Source: Pseudomonadota bacterium (GTDB taxonomy: Bacteria; Myxococcota_A; Polyangia; Polyangiales; Polyangiaceae). Taken from it: 5,618 nt of DNA. Location of the stretch: NCBI GenBank assembly GCA_023418705.1, contig JAEZYZ010000281.1:1-5618 (forward strand). Reading direction: 5' to 3'. Shown here one piece after another: positions 1-5,560 of this stretch; within the stretch, counting starts at the first letter, position 1; each line of letters starts with the position of its first letter. The notes beneath the pieces were generated by a model, which saw only the letters and a list, made by a program, of their open reading frames with translations, had not been told where the DNA came from and searched no databases. The translations under genes and the position numbers were made by a program.

Positions 1-142
1 GCGCGGGGGGGGCTGGCGCGCTCGGCGGCGTCGGCGGGGGCGCGTCGTCGTCGCAGCCGCTGGCGACGACGAACGCCAGCCCCAGCGAGAACGCCGCCTG
101 GCGTGTGCCCCGAAACTGCCGCTGGCGAGCAGACGAAACCAT
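1..142 (-). CDS. Putative lipoprotein, N-terminal part (runs off left edge)
   Basis: An open minus-strand frame begins with ATG at 142-140 and stays open to the window edge (47 complete codons). It opens with an Arg/Gln-rich n-region (residues 5-15), then a hydrophobic stretch (about 16-28, AAFSLGLAFVVAS) ending in the lipobox-like ASGC with Cys30, then Asp31-33 and a Pro/Ala-rich linker. This is the layout of a signal peptidase II lipoprotein whose folded domain follows a low-complexity tether. Asp at +2 is an inner-membrane retention signal in E. coli, but sorting rules differ in other groups, so location is open. The ATG directly abuts the TAA of the glycoside hydrolase gene, with GGGGA just upstream as a possible ribosome site inside that gene's end, suggesting translational coupling. 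The function of the missing part cannot be judged. The frame is short, so the call rests on the lipobox and the junction. Confidence 0.72.
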   Translation of the reverse strand, partial: MVSSARQRQFRGTRQAAFSLGLAFVVASGCDDDAPPPTPPSAPAPPA

Positions 143-1354
143 TTATCCCCGGTCCACGAAGCGAGCGAACGACGCCTTCAGGTTGTCGAGCGGCGCAAGA
201 TAAAACTCGTCCGGTGTCATCGCCAGCTCGACCCGCCGGACGGCGGGACGCACCTCCGGTGCCCGTGCCGCGAACCGCCGCAGCACTTCGGCGTGCGGCT
301 TCAGTGAGCCATCCGGACGGACGATCCCGAAGAAGCGCTCGTGCGGCTGGCGGTCGCAGGGCGGCCGGTCCCAGAGCGCCTCGACATAGTCGGCGAAGCA
401 CCAGAGCACGGCGCCGGTCGCCCCCACGTCGAGCAGCCGATCGAGCACCTGCTCGATGTAGTCGGCGAGCTCCGTCTCCGACGCCATGAACTGCGAGCGC
501 TCGGCGCCGTCCACCTGCCAGCGCAAGATGTGCGACGGCTCCCCCGGCGGCGCGGTGCAGCCGCCGAACTCCTCCATCAGCACGGGCTTGCCGCACAGGG
601 CCGTGGTCAGCGCGCAGCTGAAGGGGACGACGTCCGGGTCCAGCGGCTCGCGAGCCCAGTCCGCGTACATCGGGTAGGCGTGCATCACCGCGAAGTCGGT
701 GTGGGAGAACACCTGGTCGACCCGGAGCCCGTTGTGTTCGCTCAAGCTCGGCACGTGCAGCCCGCACGTGATCGGGTGGTCCGGGTCGAGCTCTCGAATC
801 AGCGCCGTCATCTCGCCCACCCACGCCGAGCCTGCCTCGGCGCTCGGCGGTCTGGCGAAGAGGTCGGGCTCGTTGCCGAGGTTCCAGCACGCGATCGCCG
901 GGTGACCCGCGAGCTCGCGGACGACACGGGTCAGCAGCAACCGCTCGGCGGCGCGGGCGAGCGGGTCCACGTAGGGGTTGAGATACCCGCTCGCGACCGT
1001 CCGACCGCCGCTCACCACCTGGCGCGCGCCCGCGGCCGGCGGCCCCTGCAAGAGCCACGGTGGGGCCCAGTTCGGGCCGCTCATGTGGCCGGTGAAGAAG
1101 GTGACATCGAGCTTCAGGTGCCGCTCTGCGGCGATGTCGCAGACCCGGCGCAGGTTGCGCACGGCCTCTGCCGAAACCGTGTCCGGTGTGGGCTGGAAAT
1201 CTTCCCAGAACAAAAAGACGCGTACGAGGTCGAGCCCCAGATCGCGGATCAGCGAAAACTCGGCCGCGACGATGCGATCGTCGAAGGCCGCCCACATGCT
1301 CATGGCGCGCGTTCGCGGCCAATAGTTGACCCCCAAAGAGAACCTCTCCGCCAT
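143..1354 (-). CDS. Cellulase/mannanase-like glycoside hydrolase, clan GH-A (GH5-like)
   Basis: A 403-residue retaining glycoside hydrolase with a (beta/alpha)8-barrel. Visible landmarks run in the expected order: GVNYWP at the N-terminus (8-13), a strand with LVRVFLFWEDFQP (43-55), the acid/base motif WNLGNEP with Glu162 (157-163), HAYP (225-228), the nucleophile motif PVLMEEFGG with Glu262 as the likely nucleophile (257-265), and the barrel-closing VLWCFADY (316-323) with Trp318 as a probable sugar platform. The family is known to cleave beta-linked glucans, mannans or related glycosides; the exact substrate cannot be read from the sequence. There is no signal peptide or membrane segment, so the protein is probably cytoplasmic, unlike most polysaccharide-degrading GH5 enzymes; action on an imported oligosaccharide or a glycoconjugate is possible. 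The ATG at 1354 fits the family's N-terminal motif, though no strong Shine-Dalgarno precedes it. A lipoprotein gene follows with no gap. Confidence 0.88.
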   Translation of the reverse strand: MAERFSLGVNYWPRTRAMSMWAAFDDRIVAAEFSLIRDLGLDLVRVFLFWEDFQPTPDTVSAEAVRNLRRVCDIAAERHLKLDVTFFTGHMSGPNWAPPWLLQGPPAAGARQVVSGGRTVASGYLNPYVDPLARAAERLLLTRVVRELAGHPAIACWNLGNEPDLFARPPSAEAGSAWVGEMTALIRELDPDHPITCGLHVPSLSEHNGLRVDQVFSHTDFAVMHAYPMYADWAREPLDPDVVPFSCALTTALCGKPVLMEEFGGCTAPPGEPSHILRWQVDGAERSQFMASETELADYIEQVLDRLLDVGATGAVLWCFADYVEALWDRPPCDRQPHERFFGIVRPDGSLKPHAEVLRRFAARAPEVRPAVRRVELAMTPDEFYLAPLDNLKASFARFVDRG

Positions 1355-1409
1355 GCTGAGGCCGGCTTACCAGATAAGCGCCGCGGCGGGGAGCGCGAGG
1401 ATCCGGTAA

Positions 1410-1427
1410 GAGCCGCTTCCGCGGCTC
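1410..1427. repeat. Perfect 7-bp inverted repeat in the divergent promoter region
   Basis: GAGCCGC (1410-1416) and GCGGCTC (1421-1427) are perfect reverse complements around a TTCC spacer. The repeat lies in the 109-bp gap between two divergent genes, 55 bp from the hydrolase ATG and 36 bp before the GTG of the cyclase gene. Because both genes point away from it, it is not a terminator of either. It could be an operator for a dimeric regulator or a leader hairpin. At this GC content such a repeat can also arise by chance. A weak extended -10 (TGCTAGGTT, 1438-1446) sits downstream on the plus strand, but I see no convincing -35. Confidence 0.45.
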
Positions 1428-1463
1428 GACGAAGGCGTGCTAGGTTAAGGCTTTCGAGGCTTC

Positions 1464-2399
1464 GTGGCGGGCGACGATCAGCACCGTGCTCCAGACCCGG
1501 ACGATCGGGCCGACAAGACCGCCGTCTTGAACATGGCCGACCTGCAGGCGTCCGGCTCGGGGATTCAGCCGGACCGTCACCTGCTGGTGATGATGCAGGG
1601 CTCGCAAGTGGGGCAAGTGATCGCGCTGGCCGATCAACCCTACCGCATCGGCCGCCACGAAGAGTCGGAGATCCTGCTGCCCGACGCGGGCATCAGCCGC
1701 CGCCACGCGCGCCTCTTCCCGGAAGACGGTGGCTACGCAATTGAAGATCTGCAGTCGGCCAACGGCACCTTCGTTCAAGGAGAGCGCATCGTTCGGCGGC
1801 GGCTCTGCGATGGTGACATCGTGCAGTTCGGCTCGTCCGTGGTGCTGCGCTACTCGCTGGTCGACCCGGATCAGGAGGCGATGCTCCGGCACCTGTACGT
1901 CGCCAGCATCACCGATCCGCTCACGCGGGCGTACAACCGCGAGCACCTCGACGCCCGCTTGTTGACGGAGCTGTCGTATGCGCGCCGCCACCGCACGCAG
2001 CTGTCCATGATCATGTTCGATGTCGATCACTTCAAGGCGGTGAACGACACCTATGGTCACCAGGCCGGGGACGCCGTGTTGCAAGAGATCGCGGCCAAGG
2101 TGCACAAGTGTCTGCGCAACGAGGACGTGTTTGCGCGCTATGGCGGTGAGGAGTTCGCCGTCGTGCTGCGCGAGATCGACATCGGGGGCGCGCAGCGCGC
2201 GGCCGAGCGCCTCCGAATGATCGTGCGCAGCCTGGGCGTCGTCCATGACAGCCACACCGTGCGGGTGACGATCAGCGCCGGCTGCGCCGCCGTCGCCGAG
2301 CTGCCAGAGCTCAGCGCGCAAGGGCTGATCGCGCTGGCCGATCGCCGGCTGTACGTCGCGAAACGCAGCGGTCGCGATCGGGTCGTGAGCAGCGGGTAA
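1464..2399 (+). CDS. FHA-GGDEF diguanylate cyclase
   Basis: A 311-residue cytoplasmic protein predicted to condense two GTP into c-di-GMP under control of a phosphopeptide-binding domain. The FHA domain spans about 38-132: YRIGR (60-64), SRRHAR (78-83) and SANGTF (98-103) carry the conserved phosphothreonine-binding positions. A short linker leads to the GGDEF domain (about 146-311), which opens with the usual TDPLTRAYNREHL (150-162) and has FDVDHF (Asp186, metal), VND (193-195), the YGH..GD segment, the active-site variant GGEEF (227-231) and the ending ADRRLYVAKRSGRDRV. The product-inhibition I-site RxxD is intact at Arg218-Asp221, five residues before GGEEF, so feedback inhibition is expected. 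The GTG start has GAGG (1456-1459) close upstream and keeps an acidic N-terminal stretch with DKTAVL. The next ATG (1533) lacks a ribosome site. No membrane segment is seen. The next gene, 148 bp on, is probably a separate transcript. Confidence 0.95.
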   Translation: MAGDDQHRAPDPDDRADKTAVLNMADLQASGSGIQPDRHLLVMMQGSQVGQVIALADQPYRIGRHEESEILLPDAGISRRHARLFPEDGGYAIEDLQSANGTFVQGERIVRRRLCDGDIVQFGSSVVLRYSLVDPDQEAMLRHLYVASITDPLTRAYNREHLDARLLTELSYARRHRTQLSMIMFDVDHFKAVNDTYGHQAGDAVLQEIAAKVHKCLRNEDVFARYGGEEFAVVLREIDIGGAQRAAERLRMIVRSLGVVHDSHTVRVTISAGCAAVAELPELSAQGLIALADRRLYVAKRSGRDRVVSSG

Positions 2400-2404
2400 G
2401 CCTA

Positions 2405-2418
2405 CTGGATTTATCCAG
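2405..2418. repeat. Palindrome just after the cyclase stop codon
   Basis: CTGGAT (2405-2410) and ATCCAG (2413-2418) are perfect reverse complements separated by TT, five bases after the TAA. As RNA it would form CTGGA/TCCAG with a four-base loop. No T-run follows, so it is not a standard intrinsic terminator. It could be a 3' processing hairpin or an operator half of the gap upstream of the next gene. It is comparatively AT-rich for this sequence, which makes a chance origin somewhat less easy. Confidence 0.4.
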
Positions 2419-2426
2419 AGGCGGTT

Positions 2427-2439
2427 CAGCGGTCCGCTG
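2427..2439. repeat. Second short palindrome in the 2400-2547 gap
   Basis: CAGCGG (2427-2432) and CCGCTG (2434-2439) are perfect reverse complements about a single central T. It lies 8 bp after the palindrome at 2405-2418 and 108 bp before the next gene's ATG. A one-base centre makes it a poor RNA hairpin but a good DNA dyad for a dimeric protein. The two dyads differ in sequence, so they are not copies of one site. The rest of the gap shows TTGAAC at 2478-2483 as a possible -35 without a recognisable -10 at the right distance. Confidence 0.3.
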
Positions 2440-2547
2440 GCTGGGCCGAGTGGGTCGAGCAGCTTTCGGGGCCGAGCTTGAACCTTTGGCGCTTGGCGAT
2501 CCCAATCCGGACGTGGTTTGCTTTGTCCGACATCCCCGCAGGCAAGG

Positions 2548-4266
2548 ATGAGAGAAGTCGACTTCTTCAAGCTGCCGCGCCCGATCCAGGAGCGCTTCGT
2601 CGCAGCGACGCAAGGCACGGTCCCGGCGCCCCTCCTGGTGAGTCGCCCGCGGCGTGTCGGCCCTTTTTTGTGGGGCCTTGGCGCCCTGGCCGCCCTGTCG
2701 GCCGCGGTGGGCCTCTCGCTGTACGGCTTCGGCGAGCTGTCGAGCTCCTCGGCGCTCCAACCCTCGGCCTTCGGGATCGGCTACGTCGTGTGCTTCGCCG
2801 CGGCGGTGTTCTGTGGCCTGCGCGCGCACGCCAGCGCTCAGCGTGAGGTGCTCTCCCCCTACCGGCCCTGGGTCTACCTCTTCCCCATCGGGGTCGTCGA
2901 CGCGCGAAGTCCCCGGTTTCGCGTGCACCCGCTGACGGAGGTCGCGCAGGCGACCTCGCGCGGCACCAAGATCGTGCTCGTCTTCAGCGACGCCACGAGC
3001 TTCGAGTTCGAGGTCGGCGACGCCAAGAATGTCGAGCTCGGGCTGCAGGCGATCGCTGAAGCCCAACGGCTGAACGCGCAGGCCGAGCAGTCGCAGAGCC
3101 GCCGCGACCGCGCGTTGCTCGACCCGCTGACGGACACCGGCTTCAGCAACCCCTTCTCGCCGACGGTCGCGCTGGTGCCGCGGCGTGCCCTGCCGGCGTG
3201 GGCGGCCGCGCTGCTGGCGGTGCTGCTCGGCGCCGTGATCGGCGTGGGCGCATTCAAGCTGCGCAACCTGCGCAGCGAGGCGGCGCTCTACCTCGAGGCA
3301 CGCCGCGCGGACGACGCGGACGCTTACCGCGCCTACCTCGAGCGCGGGGGAGAGCGTCCCGAGGTGAACGAGCTGCTCTTGCCGCGCGCGGAGCTCAGGA
3401 AGGTGCAGCAATCGGGCAGCGTCGAAGCCATCGAGGCGTTCATCGAGCGCTACCCGGACTCCAAGATCAAGGCGGAGATCGCGGCGGTGCACCGTGAGAT
3501 CCTGCTCGCCCAGCTGAAGCAGGCGATCGACGCCGGGACGCTCGGAGCGCTGCGGGCGTTCGAGGAGCGCCACCCGCGCCATGACCTGGTGAAAAAGGAG
3601 ATCGCCGCCGCCAAGCGGCAGGTCTACCAGGCCGCCCTGGAGAAATTCACCAAATCAGCGGCGCGCGATCCAAAGCTCGTCGCGTTCTTCGGCCGCTTGC
3701 TGGAGCACGCTCGGGTGCACGGGCCGGCGGTCGAGCTCAGGTTCCAGCGCCGCTTTTCGCCGTCCAACGAGAAGATCGAACAAGCTCTGATGAAGAGCAC
3801 CTACTACATGGGCCAGCACCTGCTGCCCTCTCGTTACTTCAACGGACAGCACGCCGAGCAGCGCGAGCAGAAGACCGCGGCGGTCGTGCTCGAGCGGCTG
3901 CAAGCGGAGTTCCCGGTCGATGTCTTGAAGTTCGAGCTCGCAGAGCCGGTGAGCACGGAGCTCGCAGAGCTGCCGCCCGTGAAGGTCCCGACCCTGTTCA
4001 TCGAGCACCACACGCAGATGAACGGCCTGTACCTGAACCGCAACCCGCGGGGCGTGTTCGTGGGCCTCGGCCTCTTGTTCCGCGCGACCTTCAAGATCCC
4101 GGACCAGGACGAGGAGCTCAACTTCAAGTTCTCGATGTGGCGGCCCCCCGACCTTTCCGTGCTCAAGGAAGAGGACGGCACCCCGGAGCAGGTCTACGAG
4201 CTGGCCGCCAGCGAGGCGTTCGACAATTTCACGAGCCGGTTCCTGAAATCTTTCTTTGCCAACTGA
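2548..4266 (+). CDS. Unrecognised membrane protein with three TM segments, PH-like segment and helical repeats
   Basis: I do not recognise this 572-residue protein as a named family. The N-terminus has two membrane segments (about 38-61 and 74-91), with the Arg-rich SRPRR before the first suggesting a cytoplasmic N-terminus. Residues 100-175 are mixed beta strands then a helix (PWVYLFPIGVVDAR, KIVLVFSDATSFEFEV, then LGLQAIAEAQRL), resembling a bacterial PH-like fold. A third membrane segment follows (215-236). Next come helical hairpins with a recurring pattern: AYRAYLERG (259-267), AIEAFIERYPDSK (294-306) and ALRAFEERHPRHD (334-346), spaced 34-40 residues like degenerate TPRs. The C-terminal part (about 370-572) is a mixed alpha/beta domain with no catalytic motif I can identify. 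By topology the repeats and C-terminus would be periplasmic, but Lys/Arg flank both sides of segment three, so this is uncertain. ATG 2548 is preferred, with CAGG (2539-2542) five bases upstream; a TTG at 2518 would add ten residues. Confidence 0.85.
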   Translation: MREVDFFKLPRPIQERFVAATQGTVPAPLLVSRPRRVGPFLWGLGALAALSAAVGLSLYGFGELSSSSALQPSAFGIGYVVCFAAAVFCGLRAHASAQREVLSPYRPWVYLFPIGVVDARSPRFRVHPLTEVAQATSRGTKIVLVFSDATSFEFEVGDAKNVELGLQAIAEAQRLNAQAEQSQSRRDRALLDPLTDTGFSNPFSPTVALVPRRALPAWAAALLAVLLGAVIGVGAFKLRNLRSEAALYLEARRADDADAYRAYLERGGERPEVNELLLPRAELRKVQQSGSVEAIEAFIERYPDSKIKAEIAAVHREILLAQLKQAIDAGTLGALRAFEERHPRHDLVKKEIAAAKRQVYQAALEKFTKSAARDPKLVAFFGRLLEHARVHGPAVELRFQRRFSPSNEKIEQALMKSTYYMGQHLLPSRYFNGQHAEQREQKTAAVVLERLQAEFPVDVLKFELAEPVSTELAELPPVKVPTLFIEHHTQMNGLYLNRNPRGVFVGLGLLFRATFKIPDQDEELNFKFSMWRPPDLSVLKEEDGTPEQVYELAASEAFDNFTSRFLKSFFAN

Positions 4267-4286
4267 GGCGGCGGGCTGCGGGCGGG

Positions 4287-4727
4287 TCAGTCCGCGGGGG
4301 CGGCGATGGGCGCCAGGTTCTGCACCAGCTCGCGCAGGGTCTGAAGCTCGAAGGGTTTGTCGAGCACGGCGGCCGCGCCGAGCTCGCGCGCGCGCCGCCG
4401 CGTCTCGTCCGTCCCGAAGGCAGTCATCACCACCAGCGGTGCGCGGTAGCTGGTGCGCTTGAGGGCGTGGATCACTTCGAGCCCGCTCGGTCCCGGCATC
4501 TGCACGTCGGTCAAAATCAGCGAGGGTTCGACGTAGCGAGCGCCATACATTAACGAGGCGGCGATGTAGCTGAGTAGCTCGCTGCCGTTTCGCACCTCGA
4601 CCACTTCGTAGCCGTCCGACCGCAGCAGGCTGCCCAGCAAGCTCCGCAGCTCGACGTCGTCTTCGGCCAAGAGAATGGGCCCGGTGGCGCGTTTCGGGCG
4701 AAGGGTATCGGGGGTTTGACTACGCAT
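4287..4727 (-). CDS. Single-domain response regulator (receiver domain only)
   Basis: A 146-residue cytoplasmic receiver protein that takes a phosphoryl group from a histidine kinase. The acidic pocket is AEDD (21-24), the phospho-acceptor is Asp74 in LILTDVQMPG (70-79), the conserved Thr is Thr102 in VVMTAFG and the conserved Lys is Lys124 in LDKPFE. The aromatic switch position three residues before the Lys is Val121 rather than Tyr/Phe. The segment between helix 2 and strand 3 (about 51-68) is several residues longer than in CheY, as I recall for some myxobacterial regulators. No output domain follows, so it would act by protein contact or as a phosphorelay intermediate; no kinase is in the window. 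ATG 4727 is chosen because the upstream extension to GTG 4829 is Cys/Arg-rich, unlike a receiver, and covers a hairpin. The ribosome site is weak. Its stop faces the membrane-protein stop across 20 bp with no terminator seen. Confidence 0.93.
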   Translation of the reverse strand: MRSQTPDTLRPKRATGPILLAEDDVELRSLLGSLLRSDGYEVVEVRNGSELLSYIAASLMYGARYVEPSLILTDVQMPGPSGLEVIHALKRTSYRAPLVVMTAFGTDETRRRARELGAAAVLDKPFELQTLRELVQNLAPIAAPAD

Positions 4728-4784
4728 GCTGGTCGGGGCACGGGCGAGGCGGCGCTCTCTGGGGCCGCATCCTTGGGGGGCGCA

Positions 4785-4820
4785 GCGGCGGGGTTGGCAG
4801 ATCCTGCAGCCAACCGCCGC
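4785..4820 (-). promoter_or_regulatory. Bulged hairpin in the leader of the response regulator gene
   Basis: GGTTGGC (4792-4798) pairs perfectly with GCCAACC (4809-4815). After a two-base bulge (4790-4791) the stem continues as GCGGC (4785-4789) with GCCGC (4816-4820), giving 12 pairs. An alternative inner pairing, GCAG (4797-4800) with CTGC (4804-4807), is also possible. It lies in the 165-bp gap between the small exported-protein gene and the regulator gene, both read on the minus strand, 57 bp before the regulator ATG. No T-run follows on the minus strand, so a simple intrinsic terminator is unlikely; a leader structure, attenuating hairpin or operator remain possible. The rest of the gap has only a minor repeat, CCGAA/TTCGG (4849-4863). 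Confidence 0.45.
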
Positions 4821-4892
4821 GATAACCACTCGCGGGGCGGCGCGCTTCCCGAAATCGGTTCGGCTCGCGACCCACGCTCCCGCCCCCGTCCC

Positions 4893-5186
4893 TCAGCGGG
4901 GCTGAACCACGGCCGCGGCGGCGGGCAAGACCGTGCTTTTCGCGGTCGAGCCAGGGGGCTGGTGAGCATCGGTGACGGTGCCGACGATGGTCACCTCTTC
5001 GAGCCACTGCACGCTGCCTCCGGACGCGGCTCGCGCTGGCGGCACGATATGGACCGCGGCGGCCGCGGTGACCGGAGGGTTTTCCTCTACCGTGGACGTG
5101 CTGGGTGCCGATGCCCCACCCGCGACCAGCGCCAAGCCGACGCTCGCGATGAGCAAGGCGACCGATAGGACCATGGCGTGCTTCAT
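4893..5186 (-). CDS. Small exported protein of unknown function
   Basis: A 97-residue protein with a clear Sec signal peptide: MKH at the start, a hydrophobic core (about 5-22) and a signal peptidase I site after ASA (25-27). The mature part would be about 70 residues, rich in Ala, Pro, Thr and Val, with no Cys and no second membrane segment. A central stretch, WLEEVTIVGTVTDAH (61-75), looks like the only well-structured portion; the flanks are low-complexity. I do not recognise a family and do not assign a function. The start is well supported: AGGAGGG at 5194-5200 lies seven bases before the ATG, the best ribosome site in the window, and a T-rich stretch precedes it. High translation is therefore plausible. 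The response regulator gene follows 165 bp downstream on the same strand, with a hairpin between, so a shared transcript is possible but not shown. Confidence 0.72.
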   Translation of the reverse strand: MKHAMVLSVALLIASVGLALVAGGASAPSTSTVEENPPVTAAAAVHIVPPARAASGGSVQWLEEVTIVGTVTDAHQPPGSTAKSTVLPAAAAVVQPR

Positions 5187-5193
5187 GAAGCGA

Positions 5194-5200
5194 CCCTCCT
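5194..5200 (-). promoter_or_regulatory. Strong Shine-Dalgarno for the small exported protein
   Basis: Read on the minus strand the sequence is AGGAGGG, seven bases before the ATG at 5186. It closely matches the anti-Shine-Dalgarno of 16S rRNA and fixes the start codon. Other genes in the window have much weaker sites. Confidence 0.85.
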
Positions 5201-5217
5201 AAAAGGAAAAAAAGAGA
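5201..5217 (-). promoter_or_regulatory. T-rich pyrimidine tract in the leader
   Basis: On the minus strand this reads TCTCTTTTTTTCCTTTT, all pyrimidine, directly upstream of the AGGAGGG ribosome site. It stands out sharply in such GC-rich DNA. In the mRNA an unstructured U-rich stretch next to a Shine-Dalgarno can serve as a ribosomal protein S1 or standby site and raise translation. No stable hairpin directly precedes it, so it does not look like a terminator U-tract. The role is inferred from position and composition only. Confidence 0.45.
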
Positions 5218-5276
5218 CGAACGAGTGTCGGATTGGCCTGAGCGCTGGGCTGCTGGAGCGACCGCTTCCGAGTCGA

Positions 5277-5292
5277 GCGTGCAGGCGCACGC
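5277..5292. repeat. Perfect 6-bp inverted repeat, four-base loop
   Basis: GCGTGC (5277-5282) and GCACGC (5287-5292) flank AGGC. It is about 90 bp upstream of the small exported-protein ATG on the minus strand, so it could lie in its leader or promoter. It may be a chance product of the high GC content. Confidence 0.3.
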
Positions 5293-5385
5293 CGGGCATC
5301 AAGCAATGGGCGTGCCCTCGGGGTGGGCGTCCGGGGGGAGGGCGGGCGCGCGCGGATCGACGGCGGAACGGCGCGGTGGTGGCCG

Positions 5386-5424
5386 GCACCCGGGCGAGCG
5401 CTTCGGGAGCCCGCGCCCGGGGGC
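5386..5424. repeat. Compound GC-rich inverted repeat
   Basis: CCCGGGCG (5389-5396) pairs with CGCCCGGG (5414-5421), and after one mismatch GC (5386-5387) pairs with GC (5423-5424). The 17-base loop can form a further small hairpin, GCTT with GAGC around CGG. It is the strongest fold in the right-end gap. No T-run adjoins it on either strand, so it is not a typical terminator. It may be an RNA structure, a protein site, or chance. Confidence 0.35.
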
Positions 5425-5538
5425 AAGGGAGGCCCGAGTGTGCGTGTGTGCGACAGAGCGGCGCGCCTCGCGGCGAATTGCATCGCACCCTCGAGTCGCG
5501 CGCTGCGCCGTGTCATGCTTGTATCCCCCGCGCGAAGC

Positions 5539-5560
5539 GCTCCCGGCGCTGCACGGGAGC
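5539..5560. repeat. Perfect 7-bp inverted repeat near the right end
   Basis: GCTCCCG (5539-5545) and CGGGAGC (5554-5560) flank an eight-base loop. On the plus strand it is followed by a mildly T-containing stretch (CCTTACCGTCTTG) that is too weak to call a terminator. Its owner is unknown because the neighbouring gene on the right is not visible. Confidence 0.3.

Noticed and set aside
341..1744. Plus-strand open frame of 467 codons across the hydrolase gene and into the cyclase gene
   Set aside because: It runs antisense to the catalytic motifs of the hydrolase and through the divergent promoter region. Its translation is Arg-rich without domain character.
2507..2522. Sigma-54-like promoter CCGGACG...TTTGCT before the membrane-protein gene
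   Set aside because: The GG-to-GC spacing is 11 rather than the strict 12 bases, and the -24 element lacks the TGGCAC core, so sigma-54 binding is unlikely.
1440..2618. Long minus-strand open frame opposite the cyclase gene (392 codons)
   Set aside because: It overlaps the FHA-GGDEF gene, whose motifs are unambiguous. The translation has no recognisable domain and is the usual antisense shadow in GC-rich DNA.
2311..3582. Minus-strand open frame of 423 codons opposite the membrane-protein gene
   Set aside because: The translation is Arg/Gln/Leu-rich low-complexity without domains. The plus-strand frame has membrane segments and repeats that make biological sense.
4262..4291. ACTGA...TCAGT inverted repeat spanning both convergent stop codons as a shared terminator
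   Set aside because: The stem is only 5 bp with a 20-base loop and no T-run on either strand. It largely reflects the two TGA stops facing each other.
4893..5186. The EEVTIVG stretch of the small exported protein as a TonB box or receptor fragment
   Set aside because: The gene has its own signal peptide and a clean stop at 97 residues, with no plug or barrel region nearby. The resemblance is only a few residues long.
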